This document shows, one piece after another, positions 46,830 through 58,668 of a stretch of 64,000 bases of DNA. Under the pieces are notes generated by a model. The model saw nothing but the letters and a program-made list of their open reading frames with translations, made no database searches and was not told the DNA's origin. Numbering within the stretch: the first letter of the stretch is position 1; the number at the start of each line of letters is the position of its first letter. This stretch comes from Cyathus striatus (Eukaryota > Basidiomycota > Agaricomycetes > Agaricales > Nidulariaceae), in assembly GCA_025738555.1 (NCBI GenBank), contig JAOVFP010000002.1:2976001-3040000 (forward strand), read 5' to 3'. Position numbers and translations under genes: made by a program.

Positions 46830-48670
46830 ACTTTGAGGATGTATACATACATGTACTTGCACGTTCTGGGATCCAGCCGTGTATTTTAACTATAACGACC
46901 ATTTACGAGACATCACATTATCTTGCAGTCTCATTACATCAAAGACGGACATTCTTATTGTACAGCTTATTGTATGTAACCTTATGGTAGTGTACTGAAT
47001 CTTGTATTCTAGGTGATGATGGAGCATATATAGCGATGGAAGACGGCATTTACTCCTATCATTAAGGCGAGTTTCAACTGCATCTCCCCTGTCAATTAAT
47101 TCGTCGAGCACGGCACGAATGCTCAGAAGGTTACATTTCCGTGGCTTTGTTGGGCCTGAGGAAGGTCGAAATGACGCCCCAGACCCGCCTTATAGGTATA
47201 ATGAACAGTAAGATTCATAATTGTGGTTGCTCTATGCTGAAAATGTAACTCCAACTTGCACATGTGCCTATAATCGTGTCTGATAAGATTACTGCCTACG
47301 ATAGTGGTCTTTAACGAGATCAGGCAACTACTCAGTATCCAATGGAAGATGCGCAGCTTAGAGAGAATCGAATTCCTCCGGACACGGACTTTGGATCGCG
47401 TGTTTCAGTAATAAATAACCCCAATTTTATTGTGGCGGGATGAATACTATTACAGTGCTTCAGCGCATCGCCAGCGACTCTGCAGATAGGCCATCAGGCA
47501 CCACGTGGGGGTTCGAGTAAAATGGCATGAGCACTCCATAACTCAACTACGGATCCTTCATGCGAGGCAAAGCTAAAAGCAATAAACTTGCATTCGAAAG
47601 AGTAAGACCTTCGGTACCTCCTTGTCGGAAGATACCTAGGCTTCGCACATGGGTTGAATGATAAACCAGCTGGGACTGTGTCCTCGTGGTGACAGGGTTG
47701 AAAGAGCTTTAGAACATGGTGGCATGAGATGAGGTTGCGAATATTCTTGACATAGACGCTTTCAGATAAGATGTAATCAGACTATCAATTTTGATAAAGC
47801 CAGAACACCAGTCTTATAGAGGAAATGAATCCAATTCCAATGACAGGGGGTGATAAATAATGCAGAAGTCTTGAAGTTGATCCCATACCATGAGGAAGAG
47901 GTTCTGGGACAGCGGTTATACGATAAGTAGCCGAAAAGTTTCAGGAATCAGGATCGAACGAAGGAACGAGAAGGATACAGACTGATACAAAGCAATTTGG
48001 ATGGCGAGAGCTAGGATGTGGGATCCAGCAGAATGAAAGAAGGGGCGGCTCCGATGGGATGGAGGCGGGAAAGCTGGATCGGATACGCCACGGAGGCGGT
48101 TGTCCTCGAAAACGAACATGGATTGCGGTCAACTGTAGATCTAAGTGCTCACAGAGACGATGGTTTGACCGTCCGAGGAAAGACTCGAGCAGAGCAAAAT
48201 CTACAAGTGTAGGGGCCGATGCGGATGGTTACGCCATGTTCAAAATAAGACGAGAGTGTTGACACATAGAAGTCCCTGATCACATACAAGCTCCATTTTA
48301 GAAGAAAAGTAGAGAATCCAAGTTTAAGAAAAACGGAAGTTCGGGTGCCACACCAGAAATTGCTAGCCTTTGCCAAATCACACATGCAGCACGGAAATTC
48401 GACTGTTCCAGTAGTGAATTGTACCAGATAACAAACATCGAGAGTCACAGGAAAGCAGAAACATTGCGATAACATGAATATGGTGACGTGAACATACAAA
48501 GGTAAACGCTTCGTCAAAGGAGGAAGTACCTAACGGGCTATTTTGTTCCAAAGGCGATGCCAAATACCGACATTCCGGTCGCCGGTTCGGGATGAGCGCT
48601 GCGGGGACAGTTCTAGTTCGCTGTCAAACTCAATCCATACCCTACATTCATAGACTTTTCTTCTATCATC
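46830..48670. other. Long gene-poor region
   Basis: About 1.8 kb between the F-box and kinase genes. Short open frames occur on both strands but none shows splice sites, motifs or a convincing start. The first part may be decayed 3' sequence of the F-box gene. Confidence 0.5.
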
Positions 48671-50436
48671 ATGTCTCTTCCTCCCCAGCTACTACGAACC
48701 ATCGATACCATAAAAGACCAGGCAAAAGACGCTTTGTGGGCGCTCTCATCATGTCTCTGTCAACAAACACCGAAAGTCAAAATCAACGGTCGAACATGTG
48801 CGCTTCACGCTTTCACAACGACTGTTTAATGAAAGTTTACATGGTACACCTGTTAGTTCAGATAATTAAGGTGTTAGGAGAAGGAGGCTTCTCGTTTGTC
48901 TATTTGGCGCAAGATGAGCATAGCGGTGTAAGTCCTTCCCATAACTTATTCCCTTTCTCGGACACCGATGTTGAATGTCAGTAATTAAATAGAGACAATT
49001 CGCGTTGAAGAAGATAAGATGTCCGACTGGCTCGGAGGGGGTGAAAGAGGCCATGAGGGAAGTGGAGGCATACAGAAGATTCAAGTAAGTCTCCTGCGAT
49101 ATGACGACACAGTAGCGCGTATCTTAATGACGTGTAGACATCCCAACATTATACGGATACTAGTGAGCTTCAATTATGGTTATATGATATTTGAGGAGAA
49201 TAATATCAATCGCCTATAGGACTCTGCTGTTGTACAAGACCCTGAAGGAGACGGAAAGATTGTGTATCTCTTCCTTCCTCTGTATAAGGTATATTTGCAA
49301 GCATCTTACTAGGTTTCGATTCTGACCCATATATCACTAGCGAGGCAATCTTCAAGATGCAATTAACGCAAACGTCGTCAACGGCCGCAAATTTTCAGAA
49401 CAAGAAATGTTACGCCTTTTCAAAGGAACATGCGAAGCTGTGCGCGCAATGCACACATACCGTCCATCTACACCGCGCTCCGCTGTCCCCCAACAACAAA
49501 ACGATTCATCATCACGGCGACAGCAGCAGGAGAATCACGACGACGACGACGATGAACGCTTCCCTCACCCTGAAGGGGACGCAAACGAAGGTTTCCATTA
49601 TGACGGTGCTGGAGGGTCGGTCAATGTACCATTAGTGTCAAGGCACAGGGATGAAGAAGAGAACGAAGTCGTGTTTGATGGCGATGAAGATGTTCAACAT
49701 GCAGAGACGAATGGAGGGTCGTTAGATGTTGTGCCGTATGCCCACAGGGATCTGAAACCTGGGTGGGTTGATTTCTTGCTCAAAAGGGGTGCTGCGCTAA
49801 CGAACAAGTTGTGTGTAACAGAAATGTTATGATTGCAGATGATGGTGCAACACCTATCCTCATGGATTTCGGTAGCACGATGAAAGCACGGATCCCTATT
49901 GAGAATAGGTCACAGGCTCTTCTGCAACAGGTATGTGAGATAAGTCGTTACCTTTTAGAAACTCACATTGACCACATGCTAGGATATTGCTGCTGAGCAA
50001 AGTACAATGGCATATCGCGCGCCAGAACTATTCGATGTCAAAACTGGCCAGACACTAGACGAAAAAGTTGACATTTGGGTACGCATTGGAGTTCCTGTCT
50101 TTCATTCATTCCAAACTTATGGCATCCTTCATTGTAGTCTCTTGGCTGCACACTCTTTGCACTAGCCTACTCTCATTCTCCATTTGAAAACATCCAAACA
50201 ACAGAACAGGGTGGTTCAATAGCAATGGCTGTGCTAAACGCGCAATATAAGCATCCTCAATCAGCGTACTCGCAAGGGCTTCGCGACCTCATCGACAGCA
50301 TGCTTAAGATTGACCCTAAGGAGAGGCTGGATATTCACAAAGTACGTTCTTCATAGTAAACATTAGTTATTAGATAAGTTAACAAGCTCCATAGGTTATT
50401 GAAATGACAAATCGGGTGCTTCAGACGTTACAATGA
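48671..50436 (+). CDS. ENV7: STK16/Env7-type serine/threonine kinase
   Basis: Yeast Env7 and animal STK16 are palmitoylated NAK-family kinases acting at vacuole/Golgi membranes. Ten exons (48671-48797, 48857-48927, 48993-49084, 49138-49162, 49220-49288, 49341-49762, 49822-49930, 49983-50078, 50138-50341, 50395-50436) join to 418 residues. Near residue 30, CLCQQTPKVKINGRTFQIIK gives the Cys pair for lipidation and the family lead-in. Then come the Gly loop LGEGGFSFVYLAQDEH, FALKKI (VAIK Lys), EAMREVEAYRRFKHPNIIRI, catalytic AHRDLKPGNVMI and MDFGSTMKARI (DFG), AYRAPELFD and VDIWSLGCTLFALAY. An insert of roughly 90 polar residues with a QQQ/DDDDD tract lies just before HRD. All catalytic residues are present. 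The first-intron acceptor was fixed by family match. Confidence 0.9.
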
Positions 50437-51034
50437 GCGCGAGTCACGGCATCTATTCATTTTTCTATTTCAAACCAAGTATTCAAGATTATGTATACCA
50501 ACCACAAAAGCATACTTGAAGGTAAAGGTGAAATTCCTAAGGGTACTTACACGTTATTTTGACGGACACCGGCTTATTTCCTTTGATTTGTATATAACTA
50601 TTTCGAAAATGCTTTCAGAAAGCTGCGAATGCTTTCTTTGTTTTGGACATTTAGAATATTCATAATGTAAAAACGTCAACTCTCCATACGCAACTAGGCT
50701 AAGATTTATTTTTCGAATGTGGATACATGTACCCAGAACGAAAGCTAGTGTAGAAGCCATGACGAGCCTCGCAGCTGGCACAGGTTTTATGCACATTACA
50801 CACATTATCTATTTCTACGTCTCAACAAACAATCTAATATACAAAATTATATTTATATGCATGGAACTTCTGATCTTTGTGAATGATGTGGCAAGGATTT
50901 AAGATGATGGAATAAATGATATATGTAACGAGAGTAATGAATAATAAGTAATTATACAGATGTGATGCGATGAATTTGGCGAGCAAAATGATTGGGGTAT
51001 ATATTAGTATTGAACGGAGTAAGGGGTCTGTGGA
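50437..51034. other. Convergent intergenic region
   Basis: AT-rich spacer between the 3' ends of the kinase and PLC genes. No gene is supported; it likely carries both 3' untranslated regions. Confidence 0.55.
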
Positions 51035-54000
51035 TTATCTTGTAGAAATCTTTATGCGAACGAAAAGGGTTGAGAAGAGGTATTGTGCCAGGTATGCATC
51101 ATGGAGAGGGAGGTGGCGATATCCTAAAAGCAATGACATCAGTACCGAAGAAATAAAGATCACGGAAGATATTACCTTGTTGCAATGATCCAAGGGAGGC
51201 ACAGTAAACGGCCAGCGGAACCACATCGTCTTTTTCCCCCTGACGCACGATAAATCTCACGAATATGAGATCCATTAAATCTCCAACACAATCAAATGGA
51301 ATCTGGAGTTTCTCCTCCCAGACAGGATTAAAGCCATTATTTTTCACTACGCTTGTGCGGAACGAGATGACCTTAGCAGGTGTGGCACCTACAGGAGGTA
51401 AAGAATTTGGTGTAGACCCTGATGAAGATGACACGGATCGTGGCCAGTCCGGAACATGGAGCGACACTTCAACCCAAGGATCAAGCCCAGATTTGCTATC
51501 AATTACGTTGCCTGACGCATCTTTGGGTCGAGGAAGCTGTTGTGCAGAAATGACATTAACCTCTAGGACATGACTCGTCCGCTTCATTAAAAGCTCTTTC
51601 TGATGGGGCAGGCGCAGTGCGGGTGGCTTGAGGACATAACCGCATCGTCCGTTGCGCTGGAACATCGCGCGGTTAATCATATATCCCAAATCTATAACAT
51701 AGTTATTAGCTTTTAGGAATTTCTTATCACACAGGAAATATATACCATAAGTTTGCCAATTCATAGCTACCAATTGGCACCCAGCAGCCCAATAACGATG
51801 AGGCTCACAATTTGACGACCTAACCCTCGACCCCTTCGGATAAATCCTCACCAGATGTGTCCGACAATGCTTAATCAAATCCAACATCATCGCGCCCGTC
51901 TTCAGCATCTTATTCGCTGTGTTTTCCGACAACGAAAACATATGCTCCGGGGCGTATTCTTCCTTTTTGTTCAGCCCGCGGCACTTGACACCAATGGTGT
52001 ATACCAGAAGTGAGGCAAGCGCAAGAGAGGTTTTGACTTTTATTTGTTCTCCTACATCGGAGAGGCGGGGTGATAATAGGTCGGGTGAACGGACAGGTCG
52101 GGGAGAGGCAGTTAGGAGGGGCGGAGTAGGAGGTTTTCCTAGGGGAGGAGCTGATGTCGTTTTGTGAGGCTTGGCTGCTCGTCCTACGCTGCGTACGCGT
52201 TGGAGGAAGGAGGCACGGGGAGGCATTTTACCTGAAACAAGTATGAATATCCAAGGATTCGACGGTCGATGAATATATATACTTACCGGCATCAGATTTA
52301 CTCCTCAATATCTTCGTTTGAATCATGGGCTGAACGAACTCTGTCTCTGAAGTCGAACTCGTTGTTGAATCACCCATTAAACTCGATACATCCGAATCAA
52401 TCGAGTCCGTCCGAGAGAGATTATGATTCTTCGTCTATAAAAAGCAAACAATGTCAGCACGTATCTCACTCCTTCATATGACGACTGACCTTGAGCAAGA
52501 TCCTTCCCCTCAATTCCTCGGGACTAGGCAACTCCTCAATTTTCACCTTCCCATCCGACTCCTCTCTAACAAGTGCAGGACCAAACACATCAATCATGAT
52601 CTTTGCTATCAAATCTTGCTGCGGTACGGTACAATGCACTTCCGCCGAGATTATAATAGGATACGGGGATGCCACAAATCCATATTTCATGATTGCATGA
52701 CAAACTTCGCGCAGAGATACTTTAGTCGTTAACGTTTTTCCGTGGAAGATCATAGGCTCGCCGTCGCCGTCGTAGATATCCACTATAAATCGCGTCTTCA
52801 GTAACTGAACATAAAAATACTACAAGCTACTGCGAACATACCTTCAACGCTCCGACATCCATGTAACAGAGCCCGGATGTACCCCTCGATTGTACTCTCA
52901 CCCACAAGTTGATGACCAACAAGATACGTATTATGCGACGAAGAGATATAATACTCCGAAAGCGGTCTCGTCATATCATGGGGGACAGTTCCATGGGTCT
53001 TTGGGCACGTCGTCGTAGGGTCGCGCTTGAGGCTGGATCGTTGATGGTATTTGGATTTGGATGTGGATGTGGATGTGGACGATGAGTGTTTAAGCATGCT
53101 AGGAATTAGGGTGTGATCGAGGTGGTTAAACTCAGACTCCAATGGTGGTGTGTCCTTGGTATCTGAGCAAGAACCTGAACCTGAACCTGAACCAGGCTCC
53201 GTGTCCAGAGGTGCGGTTTCTACGTCCTCCGCAGCCTCCATTTCGATCTCTTGCGCGTCGATAACAGGAGCATTATCAGAGGATAGTAGAAATGCTGTGA
53301 ACCCTTCGACGGTAAGCACCATTCTCGGTGTGGGTATGTCGATGTGTAATGGTGGAAGTTTGAGTTTCGCGGATAACGGGGAGGAATATGGTGAAGGCGG
53401 GCTTGAGGGGGTATAATGATGGGTTGCAGTAAGTCCATTAAGATGGGGAGATGGATCCACGGTAGCAAATTTCTCGAATATCTGTCTAAGTCGTAGATTG
53501 CTCAGCTTTGACTAAAAAACCATGTCAGTATGTAAAATAACATTAGAGTTCTATAAACGGACCTTCTGATCCTCCCTCATAAATTGCTCAAACACAGCAA
53601 AATCAAATACCGGCTCCTGATCATCGTCTACTGCATTGGCCTTCCCAGAAACGGATCTGGTGTTGGTAACTTTATGGTATAGCCTCGACATTTCCGTGCG
53701 GTGCTTGAGGTATTTGATAAAACAACGGAAGTCTTCATAGTCCAAGTATCCGCGCTTCTTCGAGTCCGCTTGCTACAATAAAAGCTCAGTCGACATAACG
53801 CAATACTAATATAGCTATAAAAACGAACTTTAAACATCCTCTCCAAATCTTCCCTTCCTTTATTAATATTCAACCTCTTGCACAACTTCTCCACCTCCTC
53901 AAAACTTAGCTTCTGATCTGCCCCTTCATCAGCTCCCTTCCACCAGAGTTTGGCCCATATCTCCTGTCGTAATTCCAAGTTCCCAAGCCCGCTCATCAGC

Positions 54001-55306
54001 TCCTTGCGCTGTTCATGAAGTTGTTGGAGAGTGGTGACCCATAGTCGGAATACGTCCTTGGTAGGAGCGACCATATGCAAGATTTTGTAGGTGTTTCCGA
54101 CGTGATAGATTATAGTGATCCAGAGGGGGATGTAGTTCGAGGAGAGGTGTAGCTGGGCGAGGTGATGTTGTACGTCGGGGCCGGTGCGTATTTCAGTTAT
54201 ATTTTCGAGGGGGACTGGAAGAGGAAGTTGGATGGCTAGCGAAGAAACGAAGGGGTAGCGTACTTACTACTTTTCCTGGTCTTGCTCTCCCAAACGATTT
54301 GGCCAAGGTCAGGATCTAATCTGAAGACTAACTGTCTTTTATTTCGTGCGGTAACCTTGGTCATGGTGATGCCCTGCTGTAAAGCCAGAGGGACATGAAT
54401 GACACCGAGGTGTTTGAATGTGCTATCCACAGACACGGGGGATGGTAGTCCCGAGGGGGACATTGGAGAACCAGGTGACGCGGGCGGCGATACGGGGGAC
54501 GATGTGGGGGAGGTTACGGGAGTCAAGAAAGAATGAAAGTAATCTTCCTTGAGCGGGGGTAGGGGATGAGAGAGGGGAGTGCTATGTATGCGATCGGTAG
54601 GGTCTGAGGCAGAGCGTGTGGATATACGGTGGTCGTCGTTGACGTTGAGATCAGAAGATGAATTTGTAATTGAAATTGAGGGGGGGTCTACGATTGACAG
54701 TGACAAAGTAGGTGCAGGCGTATGGACGGAAGACGACGCGCTTGACTTTGATTCTGTCAGCTCGACAGGGAGCAGCAGGGGCGGGGGCGGGGACTGGGAG
54801 GTGGACAACGCAGACGACGATGCACACAGCTCAGATGGAAGCGAGCGGCGACGGCGTACACGAAATGAATTGAGGCGGGGGTCGCAGGGGTCCTCTCTTC
54901 TGCCTCCGCCTCTACCGCCGTGGCCGACTCCACCTCCGCCCGCGTCTGGAACCACGTCGAGGGATGGGTGTACGTTGACCCCAACCCCGCCCGCCCCTCC
55001 CGAAACGGAATGCGCCCGGACGTGTCTTGGCCGCTTTCCGCCAGCGCCCCCCTTCAACGCGCTCATTCCCTCGGACCACATCCTCCTCAGCGATCCCATC
55101 CCCCGCTTCAGCTGCTGGGCCGCCCGCTTTGATGGACTCATCTGCACATTCCTTTGTTGGTCCGATTCCACTTCCAGTTCTTTGACAGTAGGCTGCCCTT
55201 TGCTCGTTAGCAGGCCTTCTGCCCGCCGGAGCACCCTGCGAGGGGGCGTTAGGGTTTCTTGGCGGGTTGGTATCCTGAATGTGGGTCGTGTGGACGGATC
55301 GTCCAT
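51035..55306 (-). CDS. PLC1: Phosphoinositide-specific phospholipase C (delta-like)
   Basis: PLC hydrolyses PIP2 to diacylglycerol and IP3, which also feeds inositol-pyrophosphate synthesis. The N-terminal 300 residues are Ser/Pro/Gly-rich and disordered ([20 protein letters not shown]). A PH domain follows ([31 protein letters not shown]), then EF-hand-like sequence ([20 protein letters not shown]). In the X box, [20 protein letters not shown] holds the first catalytic His, and [20 protein letters not shown] with [11 protein letters not shown] holds the second His and a metal-binding Glu. The X-Y linker is Ser-rich and basic. The Y box includes [20 protein letters not shown], then [20 protein letters not shown]. 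The C2 domain has [17 protein letters not shown] and [13 protein letters not shown]. The end [20 protein letters not shown] is reached across the last intron. All catalytic parts are present. Confidence 0.92.
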
Positions 55307-57025
55307 CGCTGAAGACAGCGACGACGATAAGTAGGGTATAAAGTGGGAATAGAAAAAGAAAGATTAAGGAGAGTGTATATGGCAACTAAGGACAAGGGTC
55401 AACATGGCCGGAACTACTTAAATATGTATATGAGGATTCGAACAGCAAGTGCGCGCTTTACTTATTCTCCTGGTCCACACAAATAATCAAATCCGAACAA
55501 GGTTTGATATAATTTTGTACCGCGCCCATCCTTCACATCTCTCACTCTCTCATCCACCCTCGGACCGCACACCACCGCCCACCAAGCCTCAGGTCTCAGC
55601 CAAGCCTAGCTTCAACCCTCCAAACTTGGACCAACTACTTAACGTCTCAATCTTACCCTGTAACGCTTGCACCGCATCCCACATAATGCTGTTCATCTCA
55701 TCTTCCCCGTTAGCTTCCAGCCTGCCTGGCCAAAAGCATATGGTTATCTTTCTATCCTTTGTCCTATGACAAAGTCTCCTTTTCCGTGGATCCGACTTTA
55801 TTTCTCCGCGTGTTTGCCAGGGCATCAACCCAGCATAAACTTGTACTCCCATCTCGGACTTTTCACCTCGTGGCTTCAATCTCTTCCTTAACCGCTCATT
55901 TAAGAAGGTGTGCTTGCCTGTGCTTGCTGGCCATCTGTAATACTTTCTGGCTCTTATCATTTCCTTTCTATGGTCTTGCTACAGCTTGCTGCGCAACCGA
56001 GACTCGTAAGACCCTCAATCAGATCTCGGCTATAACGCTTTGACATTTAACGACATTCAAATTCTGCTTCATGACTTGAACCTTACAATTATCCGCAGAT
56101 ATATATATATATAGCAGGATCCATGTCATCACCCAAAACCCATAAAACCACCTATCCTCGCACGACCTCTGCCTGCGTTCTTTCTGCGACAAGTCAGCTG
56201 GTACACGATTATCAGTTATTCTTTACCACGTTGCGCAGTTTTACGCGGTCCTGAGTCACTTTCTGTCAGACTAGGACATCGTTATCTCACATCGTGATTT
56301 TGACGAGCTAGTAACAAGCTGCTGCAGGCACCGCACCCCTGCGCCCACAGTCTGACTCTTTCTGCCGTGGTACAGTGCGCTGTAGATCGCGTCTTTATTA
56401 TAGGATGGTGCCCTGAAACAATAACCAATGACGAAATCATTAAGCTGCGGGCAATGTTAACTTTACTCGTGGTTATTTTTGCTCATTTCACAATTGGAGA
56501 TTTGCCCGCCGGTATAGGGGCTCTTGACCATGCTTGTTACTCGAGGAACTAGTTATCTGACCTCTTGTGTACGAAGAGCGTGGCCACGGCCCGGTGCGTA
56601 TCTCCTGACGTTACTGATGCTCTATATTTATCTTAGGCGGATATACAGCTCGAAACTGCAGCTTCTGCAGACTGTATAATTCCTGATCAATTTGCAATTT
56701 CTGAGCTATATTATTCGATGTATCTTGTATTGCTGTGCTGAAGTATTATGATTCATCTGCGCTGTATAAAACACACCACAGTTGATTAAAGGCTGTATCT
56801 TTCAGACTCTGGCTTACATTTCCATTGTTCGCCGATTCCCATTGAGCTGTGGTCAAGGCTTCTACATTTACGTTATTCAAAATCTCCACTTGGAGGTCGT
56901 TTCCTTTACGGTCTTCTATTGTTGACATCCACTGTCTACCTAAACACTCCAGATCTGCTCTATATTGAAGTAGGCGAACTAGTTGCTCTCTGCAGCAGGC
57001 TGCTTCAACTTTCTGCGGCATTATT
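55307..57025. other. Long intergenic region, AT microsatellite
   Basis: About 1.7 kb between the PLC start and the thioesterase end. It holds an (AT)n tract near 56099-56113. No open frame has splice or motif support. Confidence 0.5.
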
Positions 57026-58277
57026 CTACAACTTCGAAGCCCCCTTCCCTTGTTTTGCGTTTACCTCCATCGGAACCGCCAGTGCCATCTGTGTCGCAAT
57101 TGCCAAACATACTTGTTCATCCCTCCACCCCTCCACCGGTTTTCCTTCACCAAGATTACAAGGCGCAGTCCAAACTTCCACGTATGCGTCGTGCTTTGCT
57201 TGGGGATTGCCCATGAAGCGGCCCGTGGAGTACAGACCTACTGTCCTGTTTGCGTGTCTCGATGAGAGGGGCGGAATGGGAGCTTTGAATTCTATGGACA
57301 TCGTAACAGTTGGAAACCAACTGTCGTCATTCTCAGCTAGCGTATAGACACTGATATGCCACAAGCGACGCACCTTATCTTCAGCCCTGGTTTCTCACTA
57401 CGAGGTAACAACGTAGGTATATTCAAGAAAATATCGGCAAGGAAAGCCACTGCCGGGCTGGTGATATTGTCTTCCTCATCTTTAAATTCGAACCATGCGG
57501 CCCATTCTAGGCCGCCTCCGCCGATAGTTGACCTACTTGTTCTGGTAGGACTGTCGGGTTCGTTCTTAAGGAGCGTTTCTGTGTCTTCAACCAGCTGGAC
57601 GTGGCCCTTGAACTTCCAAGTATCACGGAGTGGTTTCGCCGGTGGGGGGTTTGAGGGATGTGAATATATAGGTATATGGCGGGCATAGCGCGAAGTAGGA
57701 GGAAGACTAAGCTGAATGGGATCAGAGGGGGAGGGCCCGTTCACGCCGAATATCGCATGGGTAGTGACTTTTGTGATGCCCTGAAAGGGGATTAACCATT
57801 AGAATATCAGAGGTATTAGACTTGACATACCTCCTGCACCAATTCAGCGGTGATGTTGGTAAGTCCTTTTCCAGTCTTTAAAGTCTGTATGTGAACTTCG
57901 AAGGCGCTGACCAATGTGGAGCGTAAGAAATGAGCAGTCATATGTAGAGGGTCAACATGCTCTGTCTTCGATTGATATTGGATACATGACTCGAGTATTA
58001 GAGCAAGAACGTAGCCTGATTAGAGATGGTGTTAGAGAATTCGGAAGAGGAACAAAACATGGCAAATATTCACCTCCATTGCTTACGCTGTGCAAGTGAA
58101 AATATGTCTTTAACTGCACAATGAGCTGAAGGGGCAATAAGTAACCTACCTGCCAATTGCCCAGTCTGAATCAATGAGACCTGTGTACACTTCTGGAATT
58201 CTTGTGAGAAGAACATTAGACTCTTGGTGGGGGGCTGAAGCTCTAGTGACGGCGACAGCTTTGCAGAATGGTGCCAT
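57026..58277 (-). CDS. Thioesterase-like (hotdog-fold) protein
   Basis: Such proteins hydrolyse acyl-CoA or similar thioesters. The start MAPFCKAVAVTRASAPHQES leads to VYTGLIDSDWAIGR-SVSNGG-YVLALI across two short introns, the usual N-terminal hotdog pattern (DxxWxxGxxxxGGYxLA). HVDPLHMTAHFLRSTLVSAF and EVHIQTLKTGKGLTNITAEL are the first-fold strands. GITKVTTHAIFGVNGPSPSD opens the linker. The second fold includes GGGLEWAAWFEFKDEEDNIT, PAVAFLADIFLNIPTLL, PTVTMSIEFKAPIPPLSSRH and MGNPQAKHDAYVEVWTAPCN. About 339 residues in all, as expected for two-hotdog fungal proteins of this kind. There is no signal peptide or obvious PTS1 (ends SKL!): the last three residues are SKL, the classic peroxisomal targeting signal, so a peroxisomal acyl-CoA thioesterase is likely. 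Confidence 0.85.
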
Positions 58278-58668
58278 CGAGCGAGGTCGTTATGATGTCT
58301 GCGGGGGAAGTGGGGATAAATATAGATGATAACCGGCAAAGAGAATCACCGAACCCGATGACTTGTTTGGTATTGGGTATTTCTCGCATACATCGCATAC
58401 ATATTCAAATTTGTATGTAGTACCTAGATTTGACCTACATAGATACTAAGCTCAATATTAAGAAGAAAAGAGGGAGAAGCTGGCGAACAGTCTGCTTTCA
58501 TTCTCAACAGTGCTTCAGGAGCTTTACGACTTCAAGTTAGAATTTTCCTTGGAACAACCTGAGATAGACTGCTCCCAGAAGCAACAAATCGGAATAAATT
58601 ATAGAGGAGAATTAGTAAATACGGTACAAACGTTGCGAGGACCCAAGCTACATCCATCGCTACTCCCA
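58278..58668. other. Thioesterase promoter / spacer
   Basis: No supported gene. It lies between the thioesterase start and the tail of the next leftward gene. Confidence 0.5.

Noticed and set aside
48018..48262. Short plus-strand frames upstream of the kinase
   Set aside because: Too short, overlapping in two frames, and without splice or motif support.
54579..55334. 251-codon open frame on the plus strand
   Set aside because: It is antisense to the Ser/Pro/Gly-rich first exon of PLC; the GC-rich composition opens the opposite strand by chance.
55435..55445. tRNA B-box-like GTTCGAATCC on the minus strand
   Set aside because: The flanking T-stem does not pair and no A box or acceptor stem is found at the right distance.
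56099..56113. AT microsatellite as a possible promoter
   Set aside because: No gene starts nearby in either direction; a simple-sequence tract is enough to explain it.
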